DNA from: Gammaproteobacteria bacterium HGW-Gammaproteobacteria-1
GTDB taxonomy: Bacteria; Pseudomonadota; Gammaproteobacteria; Thiohalomonadales; Thiohalomonadaceae
Length of the DNA stretch: 64,000 bases
Assembly: GCA_002840095.1 (NCBI GenBank)
Contig: PGZL01000001.1
Coordinates: forward strand, 68,718-132,717
Reading direction: 5' to 3'
The notes below the pieces were generated by a model. It saw only the letters and a program-made list of their open reading frames with translations, was not told where the DNA came from and did not search any database. Positions 23,401 through 31,048 of this stretch are shown here, piece after piece; the first letter of the stretch is position 1, and each line of letters starts with the position of its first letter. Both the position numbers and the translations under genes were made by a program.

Positions 23401-25625
23401 CGGGCGTTGAGGCCGACTACCCTGACATCAAGGATGTGCTGCGCAGGGCATCTGAGCGGCTGTTCCGCATTCATATCACGACGATCGAGGACGAGCAAAG
23501 CAAGCGCAAGCCGGTGCGTACCGAGGTTGATCTGCTAGAGGTGCTGAAGGGCACCCCGCTACACCAGCCTCTTCTCGACCAGGTAGATGAGCTGCGGAAC
23601 GCCATCGGCAAGGTATCTGATGTTCCGTTTGCGCCGTTGGACTTCATCCGCGACCGTATTGAAGCGGCCGGCTTCACGGTGGCGGAGATATCCGGGCGTA
23701 GCCACTGCGTCCGCGTCACACAGAGTGGCGCCGCACTTGTTCCGCTGGAAAATCGTGACCGCCATGAAATTAAGCTCGGCTTCAACAATGGCCGTTACGA
23801 TGCGCTGCTTGGAACCGTGGCCATCTCCACCGGTAGTTCCCTGCACGCCTCCCGCGAGTTCTCCGACCAGCGTCAGCGAGTACTGATCGAAGTCGAAATA
23901 ATGCCGACCATCAGTGACCGCATCCAGCTGCTCGGGCGCGTATCCCGTCGCAATCAGACCTCCACCCCCGAGATCAAGACGCTGTCGACCGGACTGCCGA
24001 TTGAGGATCGTCTCGCCGCCATGAGTAACGAATCCCTCAAGCAGTTGTCGGCGTCGGTGACATCCAATCGTCGGTCGCCCCAGGCCCTCGACGCCTTCGA
24101 CTTGTTTAACCGGGAAGGTGACGAGGCGGTGGTTCGGATCCTGTCACGCAACCCGGATTGGATCGATGCCATGTACGTCAATCCGGCGGACCTCAATCTC
24201 AAGGACAACGGCCTTGCCGCCGGCGAACTGACAAAGCGGGTGACCGGGCTGATGATCCTGTTGCCGGTCGCCCAGCAACGCACGATGTTGGCGGCCATTA
24301 GCGAGGAGTACGACCTGCTGTTGGAACAGCAGGAGGGGCTGCTGGCGGCCGGCATGCGAGTAGGGGAGCTCGATCTCCGCGCGGTACACACGCGCCGCGA
24401 AATTTACAAGGGGCAGACGAAGACACATTACACCAGCGAATTTGACCGCCCCGTCGAGATTACCGAGATCGCCTATAAGCATGTGATCCGTAAGCTGCCG
24501 GACAGCAATACTCTCCTCAAAATGGTGGAATCGGCGCGCACCTCTCTTCGGCTGGCCGGGGTCATCGAAAACGACGGCAGCTTTGCGGCCAAGCACATCG
24601 CATTCCTGGAAGCGCACCGGGAGCAATTCATGCAACGGATTGAGGCGCGGTACCATGGTCGGAACTGGAGCCACATGGCGGAGTCCTACAAGCGCGAATA
24701 TGACATGGTGTTGGCGGCGTTGCCACACCTGATGCCGGGCAACATCTTGGGCGGTATGGACCGCACCCGACGGATTATTTCTGACGTGAATCTGCCGCCG
24801 CTGAAGAACGCAGGCGTGCTACAGGAATATCGCGTGAGTTTCATTGAGCCGGAATGGGGCGTTTCTCGCACCAGTAGCGTGATCTCCCTGTTCGACGTCA
24901 AGGATTTCGGTGACACCGTGGATGTCTTCGGCCCCGACCACGAGTTTGCGGCTCAGTTGGACGAGCTGAAGGATGTGGCTCGCACCGAGCATCGCATCCT
25001 GCTGACGGGAAATATGTTCGAGGCCGCGCGCATAGCATACAAGGAGGGCTTGGGACGTCCGGTGATCTATACCGACGACAAGGGCGTCCGGCATCGGGCC
25101 ATCATGTGTCCGCGCACGGAGACCTGGAAGTCGATGATGAATCGCTCGGTACCCTTCTCCTCATCGGAAATTGCTTTGGGCTGCCTGCTGCAGAACCCAT
25201 GGGTGGCACTTCAAACACCGTCGTCGACCTACAGCGCTTCGATCACGGTCCGCATCACGGTCGACAAGAAGGATGGGCAGTTGGTATTGTCGGGGCCAAA
25301 TGAAACCATGACCGGCTCCACACCGCTGGCAGACGCCATTCGCCGGCATTTTGGTGCCGGGCGGGTCACGCCGGCCACCAAGACGCGCGAGCAGGTGATC
25401 ATGAGTTGCGAAGAAGCGCGCGATAGCGGCATCCTTGATTACATGGCGATGCGGGGGGACGGCATTTACGTTTCCACCCGCAAGGGCGAGACCTTCTCCA
25501 TTCGTGATTTTGAGGAGCGATGGGCACGCAGCGGCGCGTCCCTCGACGACTATTTCCGCCAGAACCTCACCGCGGACGTCGCGATCGACGACATTCTCGA
25601 CACAGTGCGCGGGATAGCGCCGTAA
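20496..25625 (+). CDS. Strawberry-notch/DarB-type helicase with a degenerate methylase-like N-terminal part, 1709 aa
   Basis: I chose ATG 20496 (MRWIDLTAHN), with AGAGG nine bases upstream. The helicase core is clear: FLIGDQTGTGKGR (Walker A near residue 600), VFVDECHLATGE (DECH near 738), SSATYMRD (motif III) and IQLLGRVSRRNQ (motif VI near 1145). This combination is typical of strawberry-notch family helicases. Before the core, near residues 260-400, the segment from LPYAANAMLAGIITDAESVT to TLVIAAPVNGAGGA resembles a worn class I SAM methylase fold. Large methylase-helicase fusions such as phage P1 DarB protect incoming DNA from restriction. A similar entry-protection role is plausible but inferred. 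It is monocistronic between two terminator-like structures. Confidence 0.75.
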   Translation: MRWIDLTAHNVRLIPVKLSSGLLVLILSGEISPEKATAVGFKQSPNGVWYSTDYSQRQGGLLPIKLSDFTGEFPGATFRDMSIEEVTRPPAAPGEEEETAAHRLMRDFRKIGLNGDGEEVFEDAVGRFVRTQGGIERMDDTWKVAPRFLRAGEHGGIYDQAAAQTAAHGYVIELIRGKQGGESSLREFYRVLVNAGDKELSKRDLRNLQGLESAVEVAAAMEIRNLVEGHTGARAQLLEEVSALDERLPRVKIDDIGDVESLERGFTPLLAFAARRLVRTAGRHVLLPYAANAMLAGIITDAESVTILAPDNVGLGRAHFSRVTEREGVNGLLVDFERHNYAPDSADTLVIAAPVNGAGGAIDDYALPDPSHYQSARALTALKQDGDALLMIAGKTSDLDADQSAQSIAPFLAWANHHYKLGHLWRVDGSFFGRRGDYRPSFMVQVLGRRYTPGDYPVPALRIFHSRDELLEGLRNADELGINRDMVGASEISRLLAGYNDQLTAAEEVVINDYQRPYVPACTLGEAELALPKNLVSPTRIAMNRHVRRHGNTETTVAEALDLDAKKLEGLLSPEQVDAIALGLARMLENRAFLIGDQTGTGKGRIQAALMAAKLLNGEQPIFVTKSPDLFSDIWRDFQHIGMAHLPKPLVINDETIYDTSNNVVAGRSDMDVRRFVVNGELPDGYNMIFCTYNVLAYGDRYVNEKQRPHRRQQPETFIQQRALAIIAHAEGRPVFVDECHLATGEAAFYRCTNAMLERASDVVYSSATYMRDPRGLRLYSRIFPTDVSASEIVNIARRGGAPLQEVLSQMLVADGAMVRREHNFAGTKIEYLIDTAREAYHEQVANELAGFMQAVNATKGVVASVVDQLWRHYRQLACDVLGKHVTHINDDIARHFRVEDMGFTNIAHNVAKNLALALKQEYAAELAVQALREGKKPLVVVNANGNALHEGILPKLSAKEAAESLFGPGVEADYPDIKDVLRRASERLFRIHITTIEDEQSKRKPVRTEVDLLEVLKGTPLHQPLLDQVDELRNAIGKVSDVPFAPLDFIRDRIEAAGFTVAEISGRSHCVRVTQSGAALVPLENRDRHEIKLGFNNGRYDALLGTVAISTGSSLHASREFSDQRQRVLIEVEIMPTISDRIQLLGRVSRRNQTSTPEIKTLSTGLPIEDRLAAMSNESLKQLSASVTSNRRSPQALDAFDLFNREGDEAVVRILSRNPDWIDAMYVNPADLNLKDNGLAAGELTKRVTGLMILLPVAQQRTMLAAISEEYDLLLEQQEGLLAAGMRVGELDLRAVHTRREIYKGQTKTHYTSEFDRPVEITEIAYKHVIRKLPDSNTLLKMVESARTSLRLAGVIENDGSFAAKHIAFLEAHREQFMQRIEARYHGRNWSHMAESYKREYDMVLAALPHLMPGNILGGMDRTRRIISDVNLPPLKNAGVLQEYRVSFIEPEWGVSRTSSVISLFDVKDFGDTVDVFGPDHEFAAQLDELKDVARTEHRILLTGNMFEAARIAYKEGLGRPVIYTDDKGVRHRAIMCPRTETWKSMMNRSVPFSSSEIALGCLLQNPWVALQTPSSTYSASITVRITVDKKDGQLVLSGPNETMTGSTPLADAIRRHFGAGRVTPATKTREQVIMSCEEARDSGILDYMAMRGDGIYVSTRKGETFSIRDFEERWARSGASLDDYFRQNLTADVAIDDILDTVRGIAP

Positions 25626-25689
25626 CACTATTCCGTGAGTGAAAAAAACGTGATGCAGTTGGGTTGTCGGAGTATCTCGCGTCGTTTAT

Positions 25690-25706
25690 CCTCTAGTTTT
25701 TAGAGG
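25690..25706 (+). promoter_or_regulatory. Small hairpin covering a ribosome binding site
   Basis: CCTCTA (25690-25695), loop GTTTT, TAGAGG (25701-25706). The 3' arm contains AGAGG, the only ribosome binding site of the gene at 25716. Pairing would hide it. A minimal thermometer-like or attenuator element is possible. Confidence 0.4.
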
Positions 25707-25715
25707 ACGCGATTG

Positions 25716-26192
25716 ATGGTTGAGATTATCTACATCACGACGCCTGTGGCTACCCTGTCCGGGCAGCACACCCGATGGGGCATAAAAGCGGATCTCCGTT
25801 CCAAGAGCTATCTCGCTCTCGGGGTGAGCCACCCCAAGGTGCCCGCCTGGACGAATACCCTTCTACTTTCAAAAGAGGAACGCCAGCAGCGACTCGCTGA
25901 TGGCGTTATCTCCCCAATGCCACTGGTTACCTATACGGTGAAGGACGATGCGACCGGCTTGCAGGAACTGTGCAGCCAGCGGCGGGTTTTCGTGCAGGTC
26001 TTTCGTCGTAAGGCGGGAGCCCAAGCAGTGACTGTGATAATGGATATGGATGCCCTAGACAGCGGTGAGCGGGAGGCCCTGCTTGGCGTGTCATTCGATC
26101 CGGCCATGGCCGGCTACCTGGCGACGCAGGTATCCCCGGACCTCGCGCGTACGCTGAACGAAGGCTGCCACATGCACTCTCAAGTGGGTTGA
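25716..26192 (+). CDS. Hypothetical protein, 158 aa
   Basis: Starts at ATG 25716, with AGAGG nine bases upstream in a small hairpin. The protein begins with a beta-rich region (VEIIYITTPVATLSG) and has a second beta-rich block (QRRVFVQVFRRKAGAQAVTVIMDMDAL). No membrane segment or catalytic motif. It lies 85 bases before the primase-like gene, on the same strand, and may share its promoter. Unrecognised. Confidence 0.55.
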   Translation: MVEIIYITTPVATLSGQHTRWGIKADLRSKSYLALGVSHPKVPAWTNTLLLSKEERQQRLADGVISPMPLVTYTVKDDATGLQELCSQRRVFVQVFRRKAGAQAVTVIMDMDALDSGEREALLGVSFDPAMAGYLATQVSPDLARTLNEGCHMHSQVG

Positions 26193-26239
26193 TCTCCCTC
26201 CACCCCTCGCTCGTTTTGCCTCTTCACGGATAGCGCTCA

Positions 26240-26258
26240 CCGGCCTGACAATGGCCGG
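26240..26258 (+). promoter_or_regulatory. Leader hairpin upstream of the primase-like gene
   Basis: CCGGCC (26240-26245), loop TGACAAT, GGCCGG (26253-26258). It lies 18 bases before the start codon at 26277 and just upstream of the ACAGGAG ribosome binding site. No T-run follows, so it is not a terminator. It may affect translation or transcript stability. Confidence 0.35.
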
Positions 26259-26276
26259 AGATACAGGAGCGCGCGC

Positions 26277-27782
26277 ATGGACATCCGACAGAAAATCCTC
26301 GACAGCCTGTCGATCACAGACGTGGTGGGCGCCGATATCGATCTGGTCAGCAAAAATGGCGGCAAGTGGGCGATCTGCCCCTTTCATGAGGACAAGAACC
26401 CATCGATGAGCGTCGATGATGGGCGCGGGACCTATCATTGCTTCGGATGCAAGGCGCACGGCGACGCCATCAACTGGATGATGGCGTACCACAACCACGA
26501 ATTTCCCGAAGCAATTGAGCACTTGGCTGCGATGGCTAAGATTCCGTATGAGCGCCCCCAAGGAAAAGGGCGCCGCCCCTCCCCCGACCAGCAGGCGAGC
26601 TGGGACACCATTTTCAAACGCACTGTCATCGGATACGCGCGGATGCGCGAGAAGGCCTTGATGCTCCCCTTGGAACGCCCGCTCCTGCTCAATTTCCCGG
26701 AGGAGGTGCTGCAGCGCCTTAGTGTCGGCTGGGCGCCCCGCATGGAGGCGTCGGAGGCCTTCTGGCAGACCGTGCTCCCCGACGCCAAGCACCGCGCCCT
26801 GATGGCCACGACCGGCGTAATAGACCGGCGCGTGCCGATAGAAGAGGTGATCGTGCCGGTCGCGGGGGCGAAAGGGAGTTGGGAGGGGTTGTACGCGGTG
26901 GACGCCCGCAACCGGGCTCGCTGGTATGGTCGCGACCGGACCCCTCGTCTGCTGGTAACTCCGGATGTGGTGTCGGCCAATTACCTGGTGCGCCGCAGCC
27001 AGGTCATGCACCTTACGGATGATGTGTCGACGTGGCTGGCCTTGGCGGAGGCGGGCCTTCATGCCGCCGTGCTGCCGTGGCCGGCGGCCCAATACGCCAA
27101 CGAGCGTGACTTGAGGGGCTTGTTCAACCGATGGCCGCGGGTGCGCACTATCCTGACGCACCAGACGGCCTACCTCTACGACCATCCGCTCCTGGTTGCG
27201 GCCCTGCGCCATCACCAATCGCCGGTCCAACTGCAGATCGCAGAATACCGCCCCGGCGTCGTGCCGGGCAGCGAGGCCTACTCCACTTTGACCGAATTTC
27301 TGATTGCGCGCTCACAGAAGGATGCGCGCACGGACTTGGCCGGCGGTGCACAGCGGCTGGCGTTCCTGGCATCGAACTGGTGGGAGCATCTGTCCGCGGG
27401 GTCCCTCTATCGCTTCGTGGTTGGGGAGCGGCTGCGTGCCCTTTGCGAGGAATTGCCGCCAGGCCAGCGCCCGGCCGGCGACGTAGACCACCCGTTGGCG
27501 CTCTCGCCGGCGGCTCGGGCGATGATTTTGGTGGCGGACAAGTTCCCGCAAGCCGTTCCGCAGCTGCCCGCGCACCTCCCCGGGGCAAAATTGATCGAGA
27601 AGCTCCGCACCAAGCAGCCGTTGAACGCAAGAGAGGTGGCGCTGGTTGTGGGGCAAAAGCGCGCCGGTCCGTTACCGCCGGAGATTACAGATGCGGGGAA
27701 GGCGTCGACATGGTTGAAGTCATTCCTGCATCTGGAGCCAGTGCGCGCGCCCGGGGCAGCCGCCGGCGCACCGTCCCCCTGA
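26277..27782 (+). CDS. DnaG-like CHC2 zinc-finger primase homologue, 501 aa
   Basis: ATG 26277 follows ACAGGAG. The N-terminus is a textbook DnaG zinc finger: CPFHEDKNPSMSVDD and YHCFGCKAHGD (C34, H37, C55, C58), which binds template DNA. The middle region (residues about 130-230) aligns with the DnaG core before the TOPRIM fold. Where TOPRIM should read E-G-x-x-D-x-x-x-x-x-x-x-G, the protein has VMHLTDDVSTWLALAEAGLH, lacking the catalytic Glu. It may therefore be a DNA-binding relic, or may depend on a different active site. IncI plasmids carry a primase (Sog) that is transferred with the DNA, but Sog is not DnaG-like at the zinc finger in this way. It converges on dotA with two bases between stops. 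Confidence 0.75.
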   Translation: MDIRQKILDSLSITDVVGADIDLVSKNGGKWAICPFHEDKNPSMSVDDGRGTYHCFGCKAHGDAINWMMAYHNHEFPEAIEHLAAMAKIPYERPQGKGRRPSPDQQASWDTIFKRTVIGYARMREKALMLPLERPLLLNFPEEVLQRLSVGWAPRMEASEAFWQTVLPDAKHRALMATTGVIDRRVPIEEVIVPVAGAKGSWEGLYAVDARNRARWYGRDRTPRLLVTPDVVSANYLVRRSQVMHLTDDVSTWLALAEAGLHAAVLPWPAAQYANERDLRGLFNRWPRVRTILTHQTAYLYDHPLLVAALRHHQSPVQLQIAEYRPGVVPGSEAYSTLTEFLIARSQKDARTDLAGGAQRLAFLASNWWEHLSAGSLYRFVVGERLRALCEELPPGQRPAGDVDHPLALSPAARAMILVADKFPQAVPQLPAHLPGAKLIEKLRTKQPLNAREVALVVGQKRAGPLPPEITDAGKASTWLKSFLHLEPVRAPGAAAGAPSP

Positions 27783-27784
27783 GA

Positions 27785-30139
27785 TCAGCCGGCCATCGCG
27801 CCGGCGCCACCACCAGCGGCGCCCTTCATCTTGGCCATGGCGCCACCGACGCTCTGAGTCAGCTTGGTGGATACGATACCGGCAACCATCAATGCGTGCT
27901 GTTGCCCTTCCTTCTCACCCAAGTCGGCAAACTGGCTTCCGACACCCATCCAGCGTAGAACGGACTGCGGCAGGTCATAGGTCATGGAGAAGGACTTGTA
28001 CACCATTACCATGTTGACGACGGCATACACCACCAGGTCGCCCAGCAGGCTGAATACGTTGACGCCATCGGCGTTCATATCGTTGAGCGCCGTCCAGAGT
28101 GTGGCATTGATAAACCACCCCCCGACATGAACCAACCCCATCCCGAACATGAGACCCACCACCATCAGGATGGGGTAAAGGATCAGTGTCATTAGGATCG
28201 GGTAGCCGGAGGCGGCGCGACCAATCAGCCCCTCACCTTCGGGATGAGTTTTCATGGCAATCCAAAAGTTGGCAGCAACCAGCGCTTCGATGACATAGAT
28301 AAGGTAGCCGATCATTGCCAATGACCACATGATGTAGGGTAGGGCCGGGATGACATTGGCGTACATAAATCCTAGTGCGGTCATCATCATCAACACGGAC
28401 GCCATGATAGTCGTCATGGGGCCGCTCTTGTCTTCGGCCTGCTCCTCCTCCTTGTCATCGCCGAAAAAGAAGTCCTTCACCTTTGCGATAGGTGCGGGAA
28501 GATAAGAGGCTGCCACGACCGCCACGACCGCACCTTGAATCGACTGCCCCATCATTTTCATTTCCATCATGGGGTTGGGATTCTCGTAGTCGCTACCGGC
28601 CAACTCCCGAGGGCCTGCGGTAATTGCGCTGGTAATCATCCGGGAAACGTCATTCATCCACATGCCGACGCCACCAAGAGCGCCGTCAGATTGATAGACT
28701 TTGTACGTGGTGGCGATAGCGGACTTTGTGTCCGCACCATCTTTGTACTTTTCGTAATAGCCTTGCAGCACTACCGATCGCTGTTTGAAGACCCTCTGTG
28801 TCGGCGTATCCCGCGTGAAATAGGACCAGAAAGGGTCCAGTGAGCCACGGATCGGCTCAGTGACCGCTTTCGGCAAAGAGGACTCCATAGCGCGCACGAA
28901 GGCATCCTGTCGCCGCTCCAGCGTCCAATAAACCATGCCGGCTGTTGCGAAGCCATACCGCGAGATCGCATCGGCCATACGGTCCTTAGCGCCGCCACTG
29001 GACTCTCCGACTTTGCTGACCGCCTCAAACAGGGCTTTATTGATCTGGCCTGCGATCGTCCGATACCGCGTTACCATTTCACTGTTCAGCGGGTCGCTTT
29101 TGCCCGCGAACCCGCTCACTGGCAACGCGATGTTAGCAAGGATGCTTTGCGCGGTACGGGGAAATTCTCGCTCGAATGCGTCATATCCGGACTGACCAAT
29201 GGCCCGATCGAGGTCGCTGGCGAGGGCATTTGCCTCGGTGGTCATTATCTTTTCAGCAGATGTAGTGACCGTGAATTCACCGCATTCGCCGTTCGGGCCA
29301 AACTTGTAGGTGGTGGCCTTTTCGTAGTTGTTTCGACGCCCTAAATCGGAAAATTTGTAGTACAGACCGTTCGCATTGAGGGCGCCGGCATACGTCCCGT
29401 CACTCACCGATCTATCCATGGGCATTTTCAAGTCCCCATGATGCTGTGCGACCAGCACACACAACTGCGAGCGCGCAATGCTGTGTACGAATGGCGCGGC
29501 GTCCAGCGTGTTGATGGTCACGATCGGAGTCGAAACGAGATGTCGCACGGATTGGCGGAAAATCTCGGACCCAGCCCCGGCTCCGAGGAGTACTAGAACC
29601 AGCACCAGCATTTGTATGCCCGAGAAGGGGGCGAAGGGAGGGATGGGTAGCAAAAGCGTGTAGGCGATGGTGGTGCGCGCAGGGGTTGCCCAGGTATCCC
29701 ACTTCTTTCCAAGCAATTCGCCTGTCGTGGTGGTGGCGAACATGCCGCCCACCAACATGTACAGAATCAGAATGGTGGAAACAAACAGTGCGATAAAGGG
29801 GAACATGCCGAGAATCATCGCCAGCGCCGTCGGTGAACCCGGCTTCTCATCCCGTCCCTCGGCAAAATAGCTGAGTGCCTCAACTGCCGGGTCACCCAAC
29901 AGACGCTTCAACATCAAATAGGTCAGATCGTCGGTGGTGGGCCCCTTGTACAGATCGTCGGCACGCCTCTCGAGTTCGCTGATGGCGTCCTTGCTGACGG
30001 TGTCCGACTTTGGGAATTCCTTCAGCACCTTGTCCAGCATCGGGAGGGCTTGGGACGCACCCACCGGGCCCGGCGCGTCCGCAGCATGGGCGCCGGTGAA
30101 GGCAAGGCACAGCAACAACAGCTGGAGAGCGCGGCGCAT
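27785..30139 (-). CDS. dotA: DotA/TraY-type inner-membrane protein, 784 aa
   Basis: ATG 30139 begins a signal peptide (RALQLLLLCLAFTGAHA-AD). DotA/TraY proteins are polytopic inner-membrane components of type IVB secretion and conjugation systems. Visible membrane segments include ALAMILGMFPFIALFVSTIL near residue 105, IQMLVLVLVLLGAGAG near 175, and a C-terminal set near 570-720 that includes YIMWSLAMIGYLIYVIEALV. A long soluble loop of about 350 residues separates the two membrane blocks, as in DotA. The last residues are Gly/Ala/Met-rich. It is shorter than Legionella DotA (about 1048 aa) and close to R64 TraY. It diverges from icmW-dotL across an 83-base region with an inverted repeat. Confidence 0.85.
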   Translation of the reverse strand: MRRALQLLLLCLAFTGAHAADAPGPVGASQALPMLDKVLKEFPKSDTVSKDAISELERRADDLYKGPTTDDLTYLMLKRLLGDPAVEALSYFAEGRDEKPGSPTALAMILGMFPFIALFVSTILILYMLVGGMFATTTTGELLGKKWDTWATPARTTIAYTLLLPIPPFAPFSGIQMLVLVLVLLGAGAGSEIFRQSVRHLVSTPIVTINTLDAAPFVHSIARSQLCVLVAQHHGDLKMPMDRSVSDGTYAGALNANGLYYKFSDLGRRNNYEKATTYKFGPNGECGEFTVTTSAEKIMTTEANALASDLDRAIGQSGYDAFEREFPRTAQSILANIALPVSGFAGKSDPLNSEMVTRYRTIAGQINKALFEAVSKVGESSGGAKDRMADAISRYGFATAGMVYWTLERRQDAFVRAMESSLPKAVTEPIRGSLDPFWSYFTRDTPTQRVFKQRSVVLQGYYEKYKDGADTKSAIATTYKVYQSDGALGGVGMWMNDVSRMITSAITAGPRELAGSDYENPNPMMEMKMMGQSIQGAVVAVVAASYLPAPIAKVKDFFFGDDKEEEQAEDKSGPMTTIMASVLMMMTALGFMYANVIPALPYIMWSLAMIGYLIYVIEALVAANFWIAMKTHPEGEGLIGRAASGYPILMTLILYPILMVVGLMFGMGLVHVGGWFINATLWTALNDMNADGVNVFSLLGDLVVYAVVNMVMVYKSFSMTYDLPQSVLRWMGVGSQFADLGEKEGQQHALMVAGIVSTKLTQSVGGAMAKMKGAAGGGAGAMAG

Positions 30140-30176
30140 GGGGGTCCTCCCGGGGCATGGACAAGCAGGGGCAATG

Positions 30177-30202
30177 TCGCTAATTTATGATATGTTTAGC
30201 GA
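30177..30202. promoter_or_regulatory. Operator-like inverted repeat between dotA and the icmW-like gene
   Basis: TCGCTAA (30177-30183) and TTAGCGA (30196-30202) are perfect 7-bp arms 12 bases apart. The TATGAT (30187-30192) between them could be a -10 element for the rightward genes. The arms resemble half of a KorA-type site (GTTTAGC). A regulator here would control both divergent transfer units. Confidence 0.5.
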
Positions 30203-30222
30203 AACTGTAAAGGCTGAATCTC

Positions 30223-30657
30223 ATGCTCGACAACTCCGCCTACAAAGCGTTTCAGGAGGAAATCGGCGCCGAAGCCGCCGAGGTGCTCGACGCCGTGACG
30301 GCGATGGAGTCGTGGGTGCACGACAATGACCCCCTGGTCCAAGAGGCGCTGAGACGCCTTGCGGAGGCGTTGTCAGGCCCGGAGGCACGGGCGGAGTTGG
30401 CAAATATCTCTCCGTCTATGGCTCTGGGAATTGGGGCGGGTGTGGGTTGCGGCCGTTCGCTCCTATGGCTGCGGGCGCTGCTTGACCATGGTGGCCCGAT
30501 GGTGCGGCGCATGACGACCCCCCAGGGCGAGCCGGGCTCCGAAACGGCCCGAGCCACCCTGTTCAACCGGCTGCTCTATCTGGGGCGACTACAGCTCCTG
30601 CGGCGCATTTTGGCGCCTGAGCGTATAAACGACCTAAAGGAGGCTCTGAAGAAATGA
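30223..30657 (+). CDS. icmW: IcmW-like type IV coupling chaperone, 144 aa
   Basis: ATG 30223, with AAGG nine bases upstream. The pattern resembles Legionella IcmW (151 aa). A helix VLDAVTAMESWVHDNDPLVQ holds a Trp before D-N-x, then EALRRLAEAL, then GCGRSLLWLRALLDHG (IcmW has a GRGLRLLQAI-like helix), and FNRLLYLGRLQLLRRIL near the end. IcmW forms a cytosolic adaptor with IcmS on the DotL coupling protein in Legionella. The dotL gene lies only 392 bases downstream in the same transcript, which supports the call. No IcmS candidate is visible here. The identity is by pattern recognition, so a profile search should confirm it. Confidence 0.6.
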   Translation: MLDNSAYKAFQEEIGAEAAEVLDAVTAMESWVHDNDPLVQEALRRLAEALSGPEARAELANISPSMALGIGAGVGCGRSLLWLRALLDHGGPMVRRMTTPQGEPGSETARATLFNRLLYLGRLQLLRRILAPERINDLKEALKK

Positions 30658-31037
30658 TACCGAAACGCTTGGTTTTCGCCGGTGCAACCATCCTTCTCCT
30701 GCTGTCGACGACGTCAGCCGCGGATGACGCTGCAGGCAGCTGCGTACAGTCCTTACACGCCCAGCAGCTGGATATCATCAACCAACGGGCCGTACAGAAG
30801 TTCAAGTCGCTTCTATCCGACTGTGGGCTTGGCGATCTCCTCAACAACGGGCTGGGCAGGTTCAAGGGCCTTACCGGAGCGGTGGATGGTTGCAATCGGC
30901 CCATTGACGCCATGGTTTTTGTGGTAACCAAACAAGCCGAGGGCGAGGGGCGGAGGGTGGAGGACGCGGTCCACCGAGAGATAAATAAGCGCTTGAGCAA
31001 TACACGCGACATCATCCTGAACGGCAAGTGGTACTAG
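30654..31037 (+). CDS. Small secreted protein between the icmW-like and dotL genes, 127 aa
   Basis: ATG 30654 overlaps the previous stop (ATGA), with AGGAGG ten bases upstream. A clear signal peptide (VFAGATILLLLSTTSA-AD) directs export. The mature part has three cysteines (AGSCVQ, SDCGLG, DGCNRP) and a basic C-terminus (HREINKRLSNTRD). I do not recognise a family. Its position between two genes of the coupling complex suggests a periplasmic transfer accessory protein, but nothing more can be said. Confidence 0.6.
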   Translation: MIPKRLVFAGATILLLLSTTSAADDAAGSCVQSLHAQQLDIINQRAVQKFKSLLSDCGLGDLLNNGLGRFKGLTGAVDGCNRPIDAMVFVVTKQAEGEGRRVEDAVHREINKRLSNTRDIILNGKWY

Positions 31038-31048
31038 GCGTCCACTAA

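Noticed and set aside
26277-27782. The primase-like protein as the plasmid replication initiator
   Set aside because: A CHC2 finger and DnaG-like core do not make an origin-binding initiator, and no iterons lie next to this gene.
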